Source: UBA2336 sp036787955
Lineage (GTDB): Bacteria > Bacteroidota > Bacteroidia > Cytophagales > Cyclobacteriaceae
Direction of reading: 5' to 3'
Length of the DNA: 64,000 nt
Assembly: GCA_036787955.1 (NCBI GenBank)
Contig: DAIQOI010000003.1
Span: 186,001-250,000, forward strand
Below the pieces are notes generated by a model that had not been told where the DNA came from, did not search any database, and saw only the letters and a program-made list of their open reading frames with translations. Within the stretch, counting starts at the first letter, position 1; each line of letters starts with the position of its first letter. Positions 32,950 through 39,354 of this stretch are shown here, piece after piece. The translations under genes were made by a program, and so were the position numbers.

Positions 32950-33732
32950 TTACCAGTCGGGTTTGTTTTTATCGCGTGGTTGTGTGGCTTTGCGTTTTTG
33001 TTGCTGCAGGTACTGGATTTCCTGGTTGCGCATGCTTTCCAGAATTTCTTTGGCTTTCTGCGGATCTATTTTAGATTTTCTTTCCTGTTTACCCTCGCCC
33101 TGCTGCAGGTTCTGCTGCTCGTCATTTTGTTGTTTATCCCGGCTTTCTTCTTCCTTTTGTTGTTCACCGCCTTGTTTTTGCTGCTTTTGTTGTTGTTTGT
33201 TGTCGCTGTTCTGCTGGTTTTCCGATTGTTCGTTCTTCTGCTGCTGATTTTGTTGTTGATCGTTTTGTTGTTGCTGTTGTTGGTTTTGTTGTTGCGGGCT
33301 ATTCTGGTCTTTTAATTTCTTTTTGAGCAACTCATAGTTGTAACGGGCTTCTTCATTAGAAGGATTGGCTTTAAGCGCTTCGCGGAAGTGCTGCAGTGCA
33401 TCCTGAAATTTTCCTTCGCGGTTGGCGATGACACCCAGTTGCTGGTGCGCAACTGACTGCAGGTTTTTATTTCCAAATACAGAAGCTACCGCATAGGCCT
33501 GTTTGGCCTTTTCATAATCGCTGATTTGAAAATAGCTGTGACCGGTATTGATTAGGACTTCTTCCTCTATTACTCCCAGTGAGTCAATCAGGTACTGATA
33601 CAGTTGGGCGGCTTGGGCATAATTGCCCGAAGCGTAGGCTTGCATGGCGGCCGATTTAATACGGTTTATCGTGCTTATTTTAAGCGGATCGGTAAAGAAT
33701 AAAACTGCTGCACAAAATGCTGCCCACTTCAT
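32950..33732 (-). CDS. TPR protein of the Bat (aerotolerance) group with a Gln-rich tail, BatC-like
   Basis: A 260-residue protein with an N-terminal signal or anchor, two or three tetratricopeptide repeats at about residues 30-135 (AMQAYASGNYAQAAQLYQYL, LINTGHSYFQISDYEKAKQAY, QLGVIANREGKFQDALQHF), then a glutamine-rich, low-complexity region (about 145-215) and a basic end. It overlaps the batB-like gene by 4 bp, and this TPR-plus-VWA order matches Bat operons of Bacteroidota. Bat proteins were linked to oxygen tolerance in Bacteroides, but their molecular role is not settled. The Gln region is encoded by CAA/CAG repeats. Confidence 0.8.
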   Translation of the reverse strand: MKWAAFCAAVLFFTDPLKISTINRIKSAAMQAYASGNYAQAAQLYQYLIDSLGVIEEEVLINTGHSYFQISDYEKAKQAYAVASVFGNKNLQSVAHQQLGVIANREGKFQDALQHFREALKANPSNEEARYNYELLKKKLKDQNSPQQQNQQQQQQNDQQQNQQQKNEQSENQQNSDNKQQQKQQKQGGEQQKEEESRDKQQNDEQQNLQQGEGKQERKSKIDPQKAKEILESMRNQEIQYLQQQKRKATQPRDKNKPDW

Positions 33733-34700
33733 TTCAGCCTGAGAATTTTAACCGGTGTAAGCACATCCAAAATTAACAGTATCAGCGCCACGCCCAAAAG
33801 GTATTGATATTGGTTGGCGTTCACATCAATCAGTCGTGCATCCATCAGTTCGCCTTCAATGGCGTTGATGGCGGCAATGAGCCGGTTGATGTCGTTGCGC
33901 TTATCAGATAACTCAAAATAGCTGCCTCCGGTTCGTTCGGCCAGTTCCTTCAGGCTTTCGGCGTTGAGTCGTGTAATCACCTGATTACCCTGGCGATCGA
34001 CCTTGAAGCCTGTGGGTGTTTGAATAGGGCCGCCTTTTTCGGTGCCTACACCGAGTGCAAAGAGCTTAAATCCTTGCTGCTCCAGTTCGCGCGCAACCTG
34101 TTGGGTCTCTTCGCCAAAGTCTTCACCATCGCTTATCAACACAATTATTTTAGAAGTTACGCGGGTAGTGGGCTGATTCTCCTCCGATAGTTTGTTCATT
34201 GCCATGCGCAAGGGCGGGGCAAGATCAGTTCCGCCGGAAGGCGTTAGTCCGGTGTTGATGGCATCGGTGAGCAGCAGCAAAGCACTTTGATCGAAAGTAA
34301 GGGGGCATTGCATAAAGGCTTCAGATGAGAAGATAATCAGGCCCATGCGGTTTGGGCTGAGCGTGCGGATGATGCGCTTCAGTTCGTTTTTTATGCGCTC
34401 AATGCGGGTAGGCGGAACATCGATCGCGTCCATGGATTTGGACAGGTCAATGCAAAACATGATGTCTTTGCCGATGGTTTTGACTTCTCTACGGGCAAAG
34501 CCTGCGGACGGGCCAAGCCAAGCCATTATCAGCAGCGTGAAAACAACCAGCCGCAATGCCTGCTTAAACCACACCGGTGTGAAGCGCACCGGGAGGAGTT
34601 TATTGATTCGATGAAGCCGGAAGAGGTACAGCAAGGCACCCGCTGTAAACAAGGCGATGAAAAACCACTCGGTAGGGGTAAGACTCCGGTACCAGGTCAT
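33729..34700 (-). CDS. VWA domain membrane protein, BatB-like
   Basis: A 323-residue protein with two N-terminal membrane helices (FFIALFTAGALLYLF and LVVFTLLIMAWLGP), a von Willebrand A domain (about 80-300) and a C-terminal helix (YLLGVALILLILDVLTP). The metal-ion-dependent adhesion site is intact: FCIDLSKSMDA (DxSxS), a Thr in SGGTDLAPPL, and LISDGEDFGE. It resembles BatA/BatB proteins of the aerotolerance cluster. The expected batA and MoxR ATPase genes are not upstream: tRNA genes lie there instead. The batC-like gene follows with a 4-bp overlap. Confidence 0.82.
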   Translation of the reverse strand: MTWYRSLTPTEWFFIALFTAGALLYLFRLHRINKLLPVRFTPVWFKQALRLVVFTLLIMAWLGPSAGFARREVKTIGKDIMFCIDLSKSMDAIDVPPTRIERIKNELKRIIRTLSPNRMGLIIFSSEAFMQCPLTFDQSALLLLTDAINTGLTPSGGTDLAPPLRMAMNKLSEENQPTTRVTSKIIVLISDGEDFGEETQQVARELEQQGFKLFALGVGTEKGGPIQTPTGFKVDRQGNQVITRLNAESLKELAERTGGSYFELSDKRNDINRLIAAINAIEGELMDARLIDVNANQYQYLLGVALILLILDVLTPVKILRLK

Positions 34701-34779
34701 GGGGGCAAGTTAGCTGTTAAACGCGAATGTAATTTGGTTCGTTATAACAGGGGCAGGTTAAAAATTTAACCGGAAGCCT

Positions 34780-34787
34780 TATATTTG
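34780..34787 (+). promoter_or_regulatory. Promoter -7 element of the tRNA operon (TATATTTG)
   Basis: A perfect TAnnTTTG match 31 bp before tRNA-Ser. The -33 box is weak (GGTTA in that position). Confidence 0.5.
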
Positions 34788-34818
34788 CGAACTGCTTTTG
34801 ATGCGAGCATACAGTTAC

Positions 34819-34910
34819 GGAGAGGTGGGTGAGAGGCTTAAACCAGCAGTTTGCTAAACTGTCGTACGGGTAAAACCGTACCGGGGGTTCGAATCCCCCC
34901 TTCTCCGCCA
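34819..34910 (+). tRNA. tRNA-Ser (anticodon GCT), CCA encoded
   Basis: A 92-nt class II tRNA. Acceptor GGAGAGG pairs with CTTCTCC. The anticodon arm is GCAGT-TTGCTAA-ACTGT with GCT at 34853-34855. A long variable arm (GTACGG / CCGTAC) marks tRNA-Ser, and the T arm is GGGGG-TTCGAAT-CCCCC. The 3' end is G-CCA in the DNA, unlike the next two tRNAs. It reads AGC/AGU codons. Confidence 0.95.
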
Positions 34911-34938
34911 AGCCCTGTGGCCGACAGGGCTTTACTGT
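34910..34938 (+). terminator. Hairpin between tRNA-Ser and tRNA-Arg, possible partial terminator
   Basis: AAGCCCTGT / ACAGGGCTT (9 bp, loop GGCCG) followed by TACTGTTT. The short, broken T-run makes it a weak terminator. It may instead be a processing or spacing hairpin, because no separate promoter is evident for tRNA-Arg. Confidence 0.5.
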
Positions 34939-34942
34939 TTCA

Positions 34943-35015
34943 GGCTCCGTAGCTCAATGGATAGAGCAACTGCCTTCTAAGCAGTAGGTTGAAGGTTCGA
35001 CCCCTTCCGGAGTCA
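34943..35015 (+). tRNA. tRNA-Arg (anticodon TCT)
   Basis: A 73-nt cloverleaf: acceptor GGCTCCG / CGGAGTC, D arm with AGCTCAATGGATAGAGC, anticodon arm ACTGC-CTTCTAA-GCAGT with TCT, and T arm GAAGG-TTCGACC-CCTTC. The CCA is not encoded and must be added by the CCA enzyme. It reads AGA/AGG codons. Confidence 0.96.
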
Positions 35016-35027
35016 CGGCCAACAGTT

Positions 35028-35102
35028 CGGGGTGTAGCGCAGCCCGGTTAGCGCACCTGGTTTGGGACCAGGGGGTCGCAGGTTCGAATCCTGCTACCCC
35101 GA
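35028..35102 (+). tRNA. tRNA-Pro (anticodon TGG), integration target of the following element
   Basis: A 75-nt cloverleaf: acceptor CGGGGTG / TACCCCG, anticodon arm CCTGG-TTTGGGA-CCAGG with TGG, and T arm GCAGG-TTCGAAT-CCTGC. The CCA is not encoded. The last 21 bp, from the T loop to the first base after the acceptor stem, are repeated twice more downstream as the borders of a tandem element. The tRNA itself is intact. Confidence 0.96.
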
Positions 35103-35103
35103 C
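35083..35103 (+). repeat. Border repeat copy 1 (left, 3' end of tRNA-Pro)
   Basis: 21 bp identical to the copies at 35531-35551 and 35979-35999. Upstream of it the native tRNA reads GCAGG, whereas the other two copies are preceded by CAGCA. The first TTCGAATCC base is therefore the left edge of the duplicated stretch. Confidence 0.9.
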
Positions 35104-35237
35104 TATAAAAGCAGTTCTTTTGAAGACATAATATCAGGATGGGACGAACCAATTGCAGGTTCTGATTGAATGGTCAGCGTCCGAGTTTTTTTGCGCTGAC
35201 ATTTGAGGTCCATGGAAAGATGGGGATATTATTAGTA

Positions 35238-35516
35238 ATGAAAACCTTTGTATATATTTTATATTCATCTGCCTATGACAAGTATTATGTAGGTCAGACG
35301 AAGGATTTGTCCCATCGTGTTGTGCGGCATAATCAGGGATATGAAAGGTTTACATCGGCATACCGGCCGTGGGAGTTGGTATGGCATGCTGCCAAGCCGA
35401 CCCGGTCAGAGGCCATGGTGTTAGAGAAGAAGCTTAAAAATTTGTCGAAGGAACGATTGCGGGAGTTTATAGAAAAGTATTCGCAGGCCGGGACGAACAA
35501 GTTGTCCCGGTGCTGA
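35238..35516 (+). CDS. GIY-YIG nuclease family protein, copy 1
   Basis: A 92-residue single-domain protein beginning MKTFVYILYSSAYDKYYVGQ, where YIL and YYVG are the GIY-YIG motif pair. It continues LSHRVVRHNQGYERFTSAYRPWELVW with the catalytic Arg (in HRVVRHN) and SEAMVLEKKLK with the metal-binding Glu. This matches the small UPF0213/YhbQ-like GIY-YIG group, whose members cut DNA. The extra tail (QAGTNKLSRC) is read through the terminal stem-loops of the unit. Start: ATG 35238. A longer frame reads through a hairpin region and is unlikely. No own promoter is evident, so it may be expressed from the tRNA operon. Confidence 0.85.
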   Translation: MKTFVYILYSSAYDKYYVGQTKDLSHRVVRHNQGYERFTSAYRPWELVWHAAKPTRSEAMVLEKKLKNLSKERLREFIEKYSQAGTNKLSRC

Positions 35517-35530
35517 CCGAAGCGTCAGCA

Positions 35531-35551
35531 TTCGAATCCTGCTACCCCGAC
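35531..35551 (+). repeat. Border repeat copy 2 (between units)
   Basis: Identical 21-bp copy of the tRNA-Pro 3' end, preceded by CAGCA of the unit-1 terminal hairpin. It has no upstream tRNA body and so encodes no tRNA. Confidence 0.9.
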
Positions 35552-35685
35552 TATAAAAGCAGTTCTTTTGAAGACATAATATCAGGATGGGACGAACCAA
35601 TTGCAGGTTCTGATTGAATGGTCAGCGTCCGAGTTTTTTTGCGCTGACATTTGAGGTCCATGGAAAGATGGGGATATTATTAGTA

Positions 35686-35964
35686 ATGAAAACCTTTGTA
35701 TATATTTTATATTCATCTGCCTATGACAAGTATTATGTAGGTCAGACGAAGGATTTGTCCCATCGTGTTGTGCGGCATAATCAGGGATATGAAAGGTTTA
35801 CATCGGCATACCGGCCGTGGGAGTTGGTATGGCATGCTGCCAAGCCGACCCGGTCAGAGGCCATGGTGTTAGAGAAGAAGCTTAAAAATTTGTCGAAGGA
35901 ACGATTGCGGGAGTTTATAGAAAAGTATTCGCAGGCCGGGACGAACAAGTTGTCCCGGTGCTGA
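35686..35964 (+). CDS. GIY-YIG nuclease family protein, copy 2
   Basis: The predicted protein is identical to copy 1, 448 bp upstream, with the same motifs and start. No base difference is seen within the coding region. Such identity implies a very recent duplication, gene conversion, or an assembly effect. Confidence 0.85.
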   Translation: MKTFVYILYSSAYDKYYVGQTKDLSHRVVRHNQGYERFTSAYRPWELVWHAAKPTRSEAMVLEKKLKNLSKERLREFIEKYSQAGTNKLSRC

Positions 35965-35978
35965 CCGAAGCGCCAGCA

Positions 35979-35999
35979 TTCGAATCCTGCTACCCCGAC
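35979..35999 (+). repeat. Border repeat copy 3 (right end of the element)
   Basis: Third copy of the tRNA-Pro 3' end. After it the sequence leaves the unit (AGATAAAG instead of TATAAAAG) and enters the tRNA-operon terminator. Confidence 0.9.
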
Positions 36000-36001
36000 A
36001 G

Positions 36002-36038
36002 ATAAAGTCCTGGCTAAAGGCCGGGACTTTATGTTTTT
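36002..36038 (+). terminator. Intrinsic terminator of the tRNA operon
   Basis: ATAAAGTCC plus GGC pairs with GCC plus GGACTTTAT, with one mismatch and loop TAAAG, followed by G and five Ts. It begins 2 bp after the last tRNA tail copy, which is where a terminator for tRNA-Pro would be expected before the element inserted. Confidence 0.85.
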
Positions 36039-36458
36039 AAGCAGAGGTTTTTGTTTACCTAAAGTATTCGGCCGGTGGTGAGAAGTGTTGCGTGATGAAA
36101 GACCTGGCGATGCGCATTAAACCACACACCTGGTGCGGGAAGCTTTTCACGGCATCTTACCAGCGTGAAAGTTCTTGCGGCAGTGGGTGAATGCCACCTT
36201 TTAGGAGGTACCGGTGTCGGATCGGTACTTGAAACATTTTTCCAAAGCTCAATTAAGGCGATTTTATTCCCGCGTATCCGCACGACGGGTCAAACCTGCG
36301 TAGATGGTTGTGAGCATTCAGATTCTCGCATCCCCCATTTGCCGTAATACACTTTTGAGCCTTGTGTTATGGATTTGTTCTGCCATGGTTAACTGCAGAA
36401 AAAAAGTTGTTCCTTACTTAACTTTGCTTTTGTTATTAGCGCTGATAAATTTTTCATT
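36039..36458. other. Gene-poor region between the tRNA operon and the metal efflux block
   Basis: No convincing gene is seen. Reverse frame 36059-36283 (74 codons) and forward frame 36304-36501 (65 codons) lack recognisable domains. The latter overlaps the promoter of the next gene. Base composition falls from balanced to A+T-rich from about 36360 onwards, which may mark the edge of an acquired segment. Confidence 0.55.
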
Positions 36459-36489
36459 TTTGCTTTGTAACGAAAAGGTTATACCTTTG
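36459..36489 (+). promoter_or_regulatory. Strong consensus promoter (TTTG, 19 bp, TACCTTTG)
   Basis: TTTG 36459-36462, a 19-bp spacer and TACCTTTG 36482-36489 match the Bacteroidota sigma-A consensus in both boxes. The predicted transcript starts near 36496, 9 bp before the ATG at 36505, and may extend into the efflux operon. Confidence 0.7.
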
Positions 36490-36504
36490 CATCGCCTTTA
36501 GGAA

Positions 36505-36855
36505 ATGAGCAACAAAAAAACTTTTCTATCTCTGTTTCTTCTCCTTGCTTATTTCTATAGCATTTATTCCTTTTCCCACCGAACAAACATTGACCTTCCA
36601 TCAACAATACATGAAGATGTCATTCAGACTTCTTTCCTCGAGGGTCAGGTGCATCTTTTGAAATCAGAGTCTAATTCAAACGGCTACGAACGGTCAAAGG
36701 TTGTTTTTTTCAATCTTCCAGTTGTTTCGACTGTAATTCCAAAAGTTTATTTAATTCCCAAGCTTTGTTTTATATCCAAAGGTTTTAGTCCTTACTCTAT
36801 TTATCAATTAAGTTCCGTAAATGCGGCTGTTGTTTTACGGAAGTTGCTGATTTAA
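36505..36855 (+). CDS. Small exported or membrane-anchored hypothetical protein ahead of the czc operon
   Basis: A 116-residue protein with a hydrophobic N terminus (FLSLFLLLAYFYSIYSF) that could be a signal peptide or anchor, followed by a mostly polar region. No family is recognised. A strong promoter 15 bp upstream and its position before czcC suggest it is a real first gene of the metal-efflux region. Metal-binding motifs are not obvious (two His and one Cys in total). Confidence 0.6.
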   Translation: MSNKKTFLSLFLLLAYFYSIYSFSHRTNIDLPSTIHEDVIQTSFLEGQVHLLKSESNSNGYERSKVVFFNLPVVSTVIPKVYLIPKLCFISKGFSPYSIYQLSSVNAAVVLRKLLI

Positions 36856-36953
36856 GTAATCCAGATTCTTTTTAATAAGTACATCGTACCTGTAACGTCT
36901 GACCGGACATTACAAGCCATTACGTTTTTACCATCACTTCTTTAGTTAGTATT

Positions 36954-38198
36954 ATGAAATTATTGGTAACAGTCATTACCCTGTTATTCATTGTTAACAA
37001 TGGATATGGGCAAGAAACACTTTCATTATCCTACAATGATGCCAGGATAAGGCTCATGCGGGAAAATCTCAGGTTGCTTGCTGCCTACTACGATGTGAAC
37101 ATAGCCAAGGCAGAAGCAAAGCAGGCTAAACTGTGGAATAACCCTTATTTCATTTTCAATGGAGATCTGTATTCGAATGAAACGAACGAATACTTTCATT
37201 TCAGGAATCAGCACTTGTTACAAATTGAACAGACCTTCTCATACGCAGGTAAACACACAAATAGTGTAAAGCTTGCAAGAATAGGTGTTGAGATGGCTGA
37301 AAAACAAGTGGAAGATGTTATGCGGTGCCTGCTCTTTGAGTTGGGCACCATTTATAATGACTTGGCTGCACTTCAGCAAAGGCAGGTGCTTTATAACCAG
37401 GTTATTTCGAATTATGATCGCCTCATAGAAGCTACCCGTAAACAACTGGAGGTAGGTGCTATCTCGTTAAATGAGGCTCTGCGATTAGAGTCAGAATACA
37501 TGGCCGTTAAAACTGAGGCACTTCAGAATTTAAACAGGCAGGAAAAAGCCATGGCCGATTTACGTACCATACTTCGCCTTCCTGAAAATACAACCATCCT
37601 GGCAGAGCAAAAAATCCCCTTTATCGAACAAAGTTTGGATCTTAATAACCTCATTGAACAAGCTATCAGTAGCCGCCCTGATTTGGAGGTTATGAAAATC
37701 AATAAGCGATACCAGGAAAGAAATTTAAAACTACAAAGGTCAACGTCTGTGCCAGACTTAAAACTGGCATATCAGCCGCGCGACCGCGGAAGTAACTACG
37801 TTCGGCCTTATCAAGGCTTTAATGTTGAGTTTACTATCCCCCTGTTTGATCGCAATCAGGGCAGGATACAGTCCGCTGAATTTAAAGTGAAAAAATCACT
37901 GCTTGAATTTGAGCAAATGGAAAACCGTGTCCGAAACGAAGTAGTGGCGGCTTACAACCGATACAGACATTTTAGTGAGGGACTTCTTAATTACAAACCT
38001 GAATTTATTAATCAGATTAGTCAGTTAAACGAAAGCACGAATCAGAATTTTAAAAAAAGGAACATTAGTCTGCTTGAGTTTATTGACCAACAACGCATTT
38101 ATATTCTTACCAATATTCAACTTATTGAATTGAGGCAGCAATATTTAAACAGTATAAACGAATTGAATTTTGCCGTGGGGAGTTCAGTAATCGATTAA
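36954..38198 (+). CDS. czcC: TolC-family outer-membrane channel of a CzcCBA-type efflux system
   Basis: A 414-residue protein with a signal peptide (ends near GYGQ) and two outer-membrane efflux domains rich in coiled-coil helices (LRLLAAYYDVNIAKAEAKQAKLWNNPYF, QLEVGAISLNEALRLESEYM, VEFTIPLFDRNQGRIQSAEF). The PLFDRNQG stretch is typical of CzcC/CusC-like proteins. It forms the outer-membrane exit duct of a tripartite metal pump with the next two genes. Sampled lines are near 35-40 % G+C, lower than in the first 30 kb of the window. Confidence 0.88.
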   Translation: MKLLVTVITLLFIVNNGYGQETLSLSYNDARIRLMRENLRLLAAYYDVNIAKAEAKQAKLWNNPYFIFNGDLYSNETNEYFHFRNQHLLQIEQTFSYAGKHTNSVKLARIGVEMAEKQVEDVMRCLLFELGTIYNDLAALQQRQVLYNQVISNYDRLIEATRKQLEVGAISLNEALRLESEYMAVKTEALQNLNRQEKAMADLRTILRLPENTTILAEQKIPFIEQSLDLNNLIEQAISSRPDLEVMKINKRYQERNLKLQRSTSVPDLKLAYQPRDRGSNYVRPYQGFNVEFTIPLFDRNQGRIQSAEFKVKKSLLEFEQMENRVRNEVVAAYNRYRHFSEGLLNYKPEFINQISQLNESTNQNFKKRNISLLEFIDQQRIYILTNIQLIELRQQYLNSINELNFAVGSSVID

Positions 38199-38219
38199 AA
38201 ATTAAATGATTGAATTATT

Positions 38220-39329
38220 ATGAAAAATGCAATTTATCGAATTGTTTGGGTTATGATGTTGATGATTTCGTGCGATAAAAATGATGATTATAAAATCATA
38301 TCGCGTACTCGGCCTGAAAACAACATCACTTTCACCTTAAGCCAGATGAAAGAAATGAGTGTCGAGGAAGTTCGGTTAATGCCGATGGCAGAAGAATTTA
38401 CGGCAGTTGGTGAAGTGAGTTTTGATGAAGATAATGTGGTGAGAATCTATCCAATTGTCAGTGGTACAGTAGTTAAGGTAAATGTTTCGCTGGGTGATTA
38501 TGTACATCGCGGCCAATTGTTAGCCCTGCTTTTAAGCACTGACATCACCACCTTTCAAAGAGATTATAAGGTGGCGAAGGCAAACCTCGAAGTAGCTGAA
38601 AAAAATATGAACCGTGCTAATGATTTGTACACAAGTGGGATGATGTCAGAGAAAGACTTCACCGAAGCGAAAAAAGAGTACATGAATGCTATTTCGGATT
38701 TTAACGAAAAAAAGCAAATCCTGGAATTGTATGGGGTATCGCCAGACAGCCTGGATGCAGTATTCCGGGTGGTAGCGCCAAATTCGGGTTATATTGTAGA
38801 GCGAAGTATTAATGAAGGAACTCAGATCCGCAGTGATAACAATACCCCGATATTTATTCTTTCTGACCTTAAAACAATTTGGGTATGGGCCAATGTTCAT
38901 GAGAGTGATATGGCCAAAATAAAAGTAGGCGATAAAGTATCTGTAAACTTCATTGCTTATCCGGACAAAGTCTTTTACGGACAAATCAGCACAATTGGAA
39001 CTATGCTTGATGAGGCATCGCGGGTTATTCGTGTGCGAATGGAGTTAAATAATGAAAATGGTTTATTAAAGCCGGGCATGTTTGCAACGGTCACAATTAC
39101 TTCATCAACCAATGAAAAGGTAATAGCCATACCTCAACGAGCGCTGGTTCTTGAAAATAATAACTACTATGTGATGAGAGAGGTGAAAGACAACGCATTT
39201 GAGAAGGTACAGGTAACCATTGGTAAGAAATTTGGAGATTTTGTAGAGATAACCAGCGGTTTGAAGGTGGGTGAGCGAATTATTGTAAACGGTGCTCTAT
39301 TTGCCGTGAATGCATATAACTTAAAATAG
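38220..39329 (+). CDS. czcB: Efflux RND periplasmic adaptor, CzcB-like lipoprotein
   Basis: A 369-residue membrane-fusion protein with a lipoprotein signal (VMMLMISCDKN), a barrel-sandwich (lipoyl-like) domain (VRIYPIVSGTVVKVNVSLGDYVHRGQLLALL, APNSGYIVERSINEGTQI), a coiled-coil hairpin between the halves (NRANDLYTSGMMSEKDFTEAKKEY) and C-terminal beta-barrel domains. It links CzcA in the inner membrane with CzcC. It starts 21 bp after czcC. Confidence 0.9.
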   Translation: MKNAIYRIVWVMMLMISCDKNDDYKIISRTRPENNITFTLSQMKEMSVEEVRLMPMAEEFTAVGEVSFDEDNVVRIYPIVSGTVVKVNVSLGDYVHRGQLLALLLSTDITTFQRDYKVAKANLEVAEKNMNRANDLYTSGMMSEKDFTEAKKEYMNAISDFNEKKQILELYGVSPDSLDAVFRVVAPNSGYIVERSINEGTQIRSDNNTPIFILSDLKTIWVWANVHESDMAKIKVGDKVSVNFIAYPDKVFYGQISTIGTMLDEASRVIRVRMELNNENGLLKPGMFATVTITSSTNEKVIAIPQRALVLENNNYYVMREVKDNAFEKVQVTIGKKFGDFVEITSGLKVGERIIVNGALFAVNAYNLK

Positions 39330-39354
39330 AATATGGCCTTTGTATTAGCTGATT

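Larger units (their letters stand above)
35083..35999 (+). mobile_element. tRNA-Pro-associated tandem mini-element: two 448-bp GIY-YIG units flanked by tRNA 3'-end copies
   Basis: Unit 1 is 35083-35530 and unit 2 is 35531-35978. A third border copy of 21 bp (35979-35999) closes the array. Each border begins TTCGAATCC in the T loop and runs to the tRNA 3' end, like the attachment core of tRNA-targeting phages and integrative elements. The units differ at one base (35525 T, 35973 C) by direct comparison. Each carries one GIY-YIG gene and no integrase or other gene. The intrinsic terminator of the tRNA operon begins 2 bp after the final border, so removal of both units would restore tRNA-Pro plus terminator exactly. 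Mobility is inferred from this arrangement and has not been shown. Confidence 0.8.

Noticed and set aside
35531..35999. Extra tRNA-Pro genes at the second and third tail copies
   Set aside because: Only the last 21 bases of the tRNA are present. The D and anticodon arms are missing, so no tRNA can form.
36059..36283. Reverse frame of 74 codons after the tRNA terminator, possible transposase remnant
   Set aside because: No transposase motif, no terminal inverted repeat and no target duplication could be seen.
34700..36500. CRISPR array or phage integrase to explain the repeats beside the tRNA genes
   Set aside because: The repeat unit is 448 bp with a coding gene and no spacers, and no integrase or recombinase frame is present.
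36304..36501. Forward frame of 65 codons with hydrophobic stretches
   Set aside because: It covers the strong promoter of the next gene, and hydrophobicity follows from T-rich composition.
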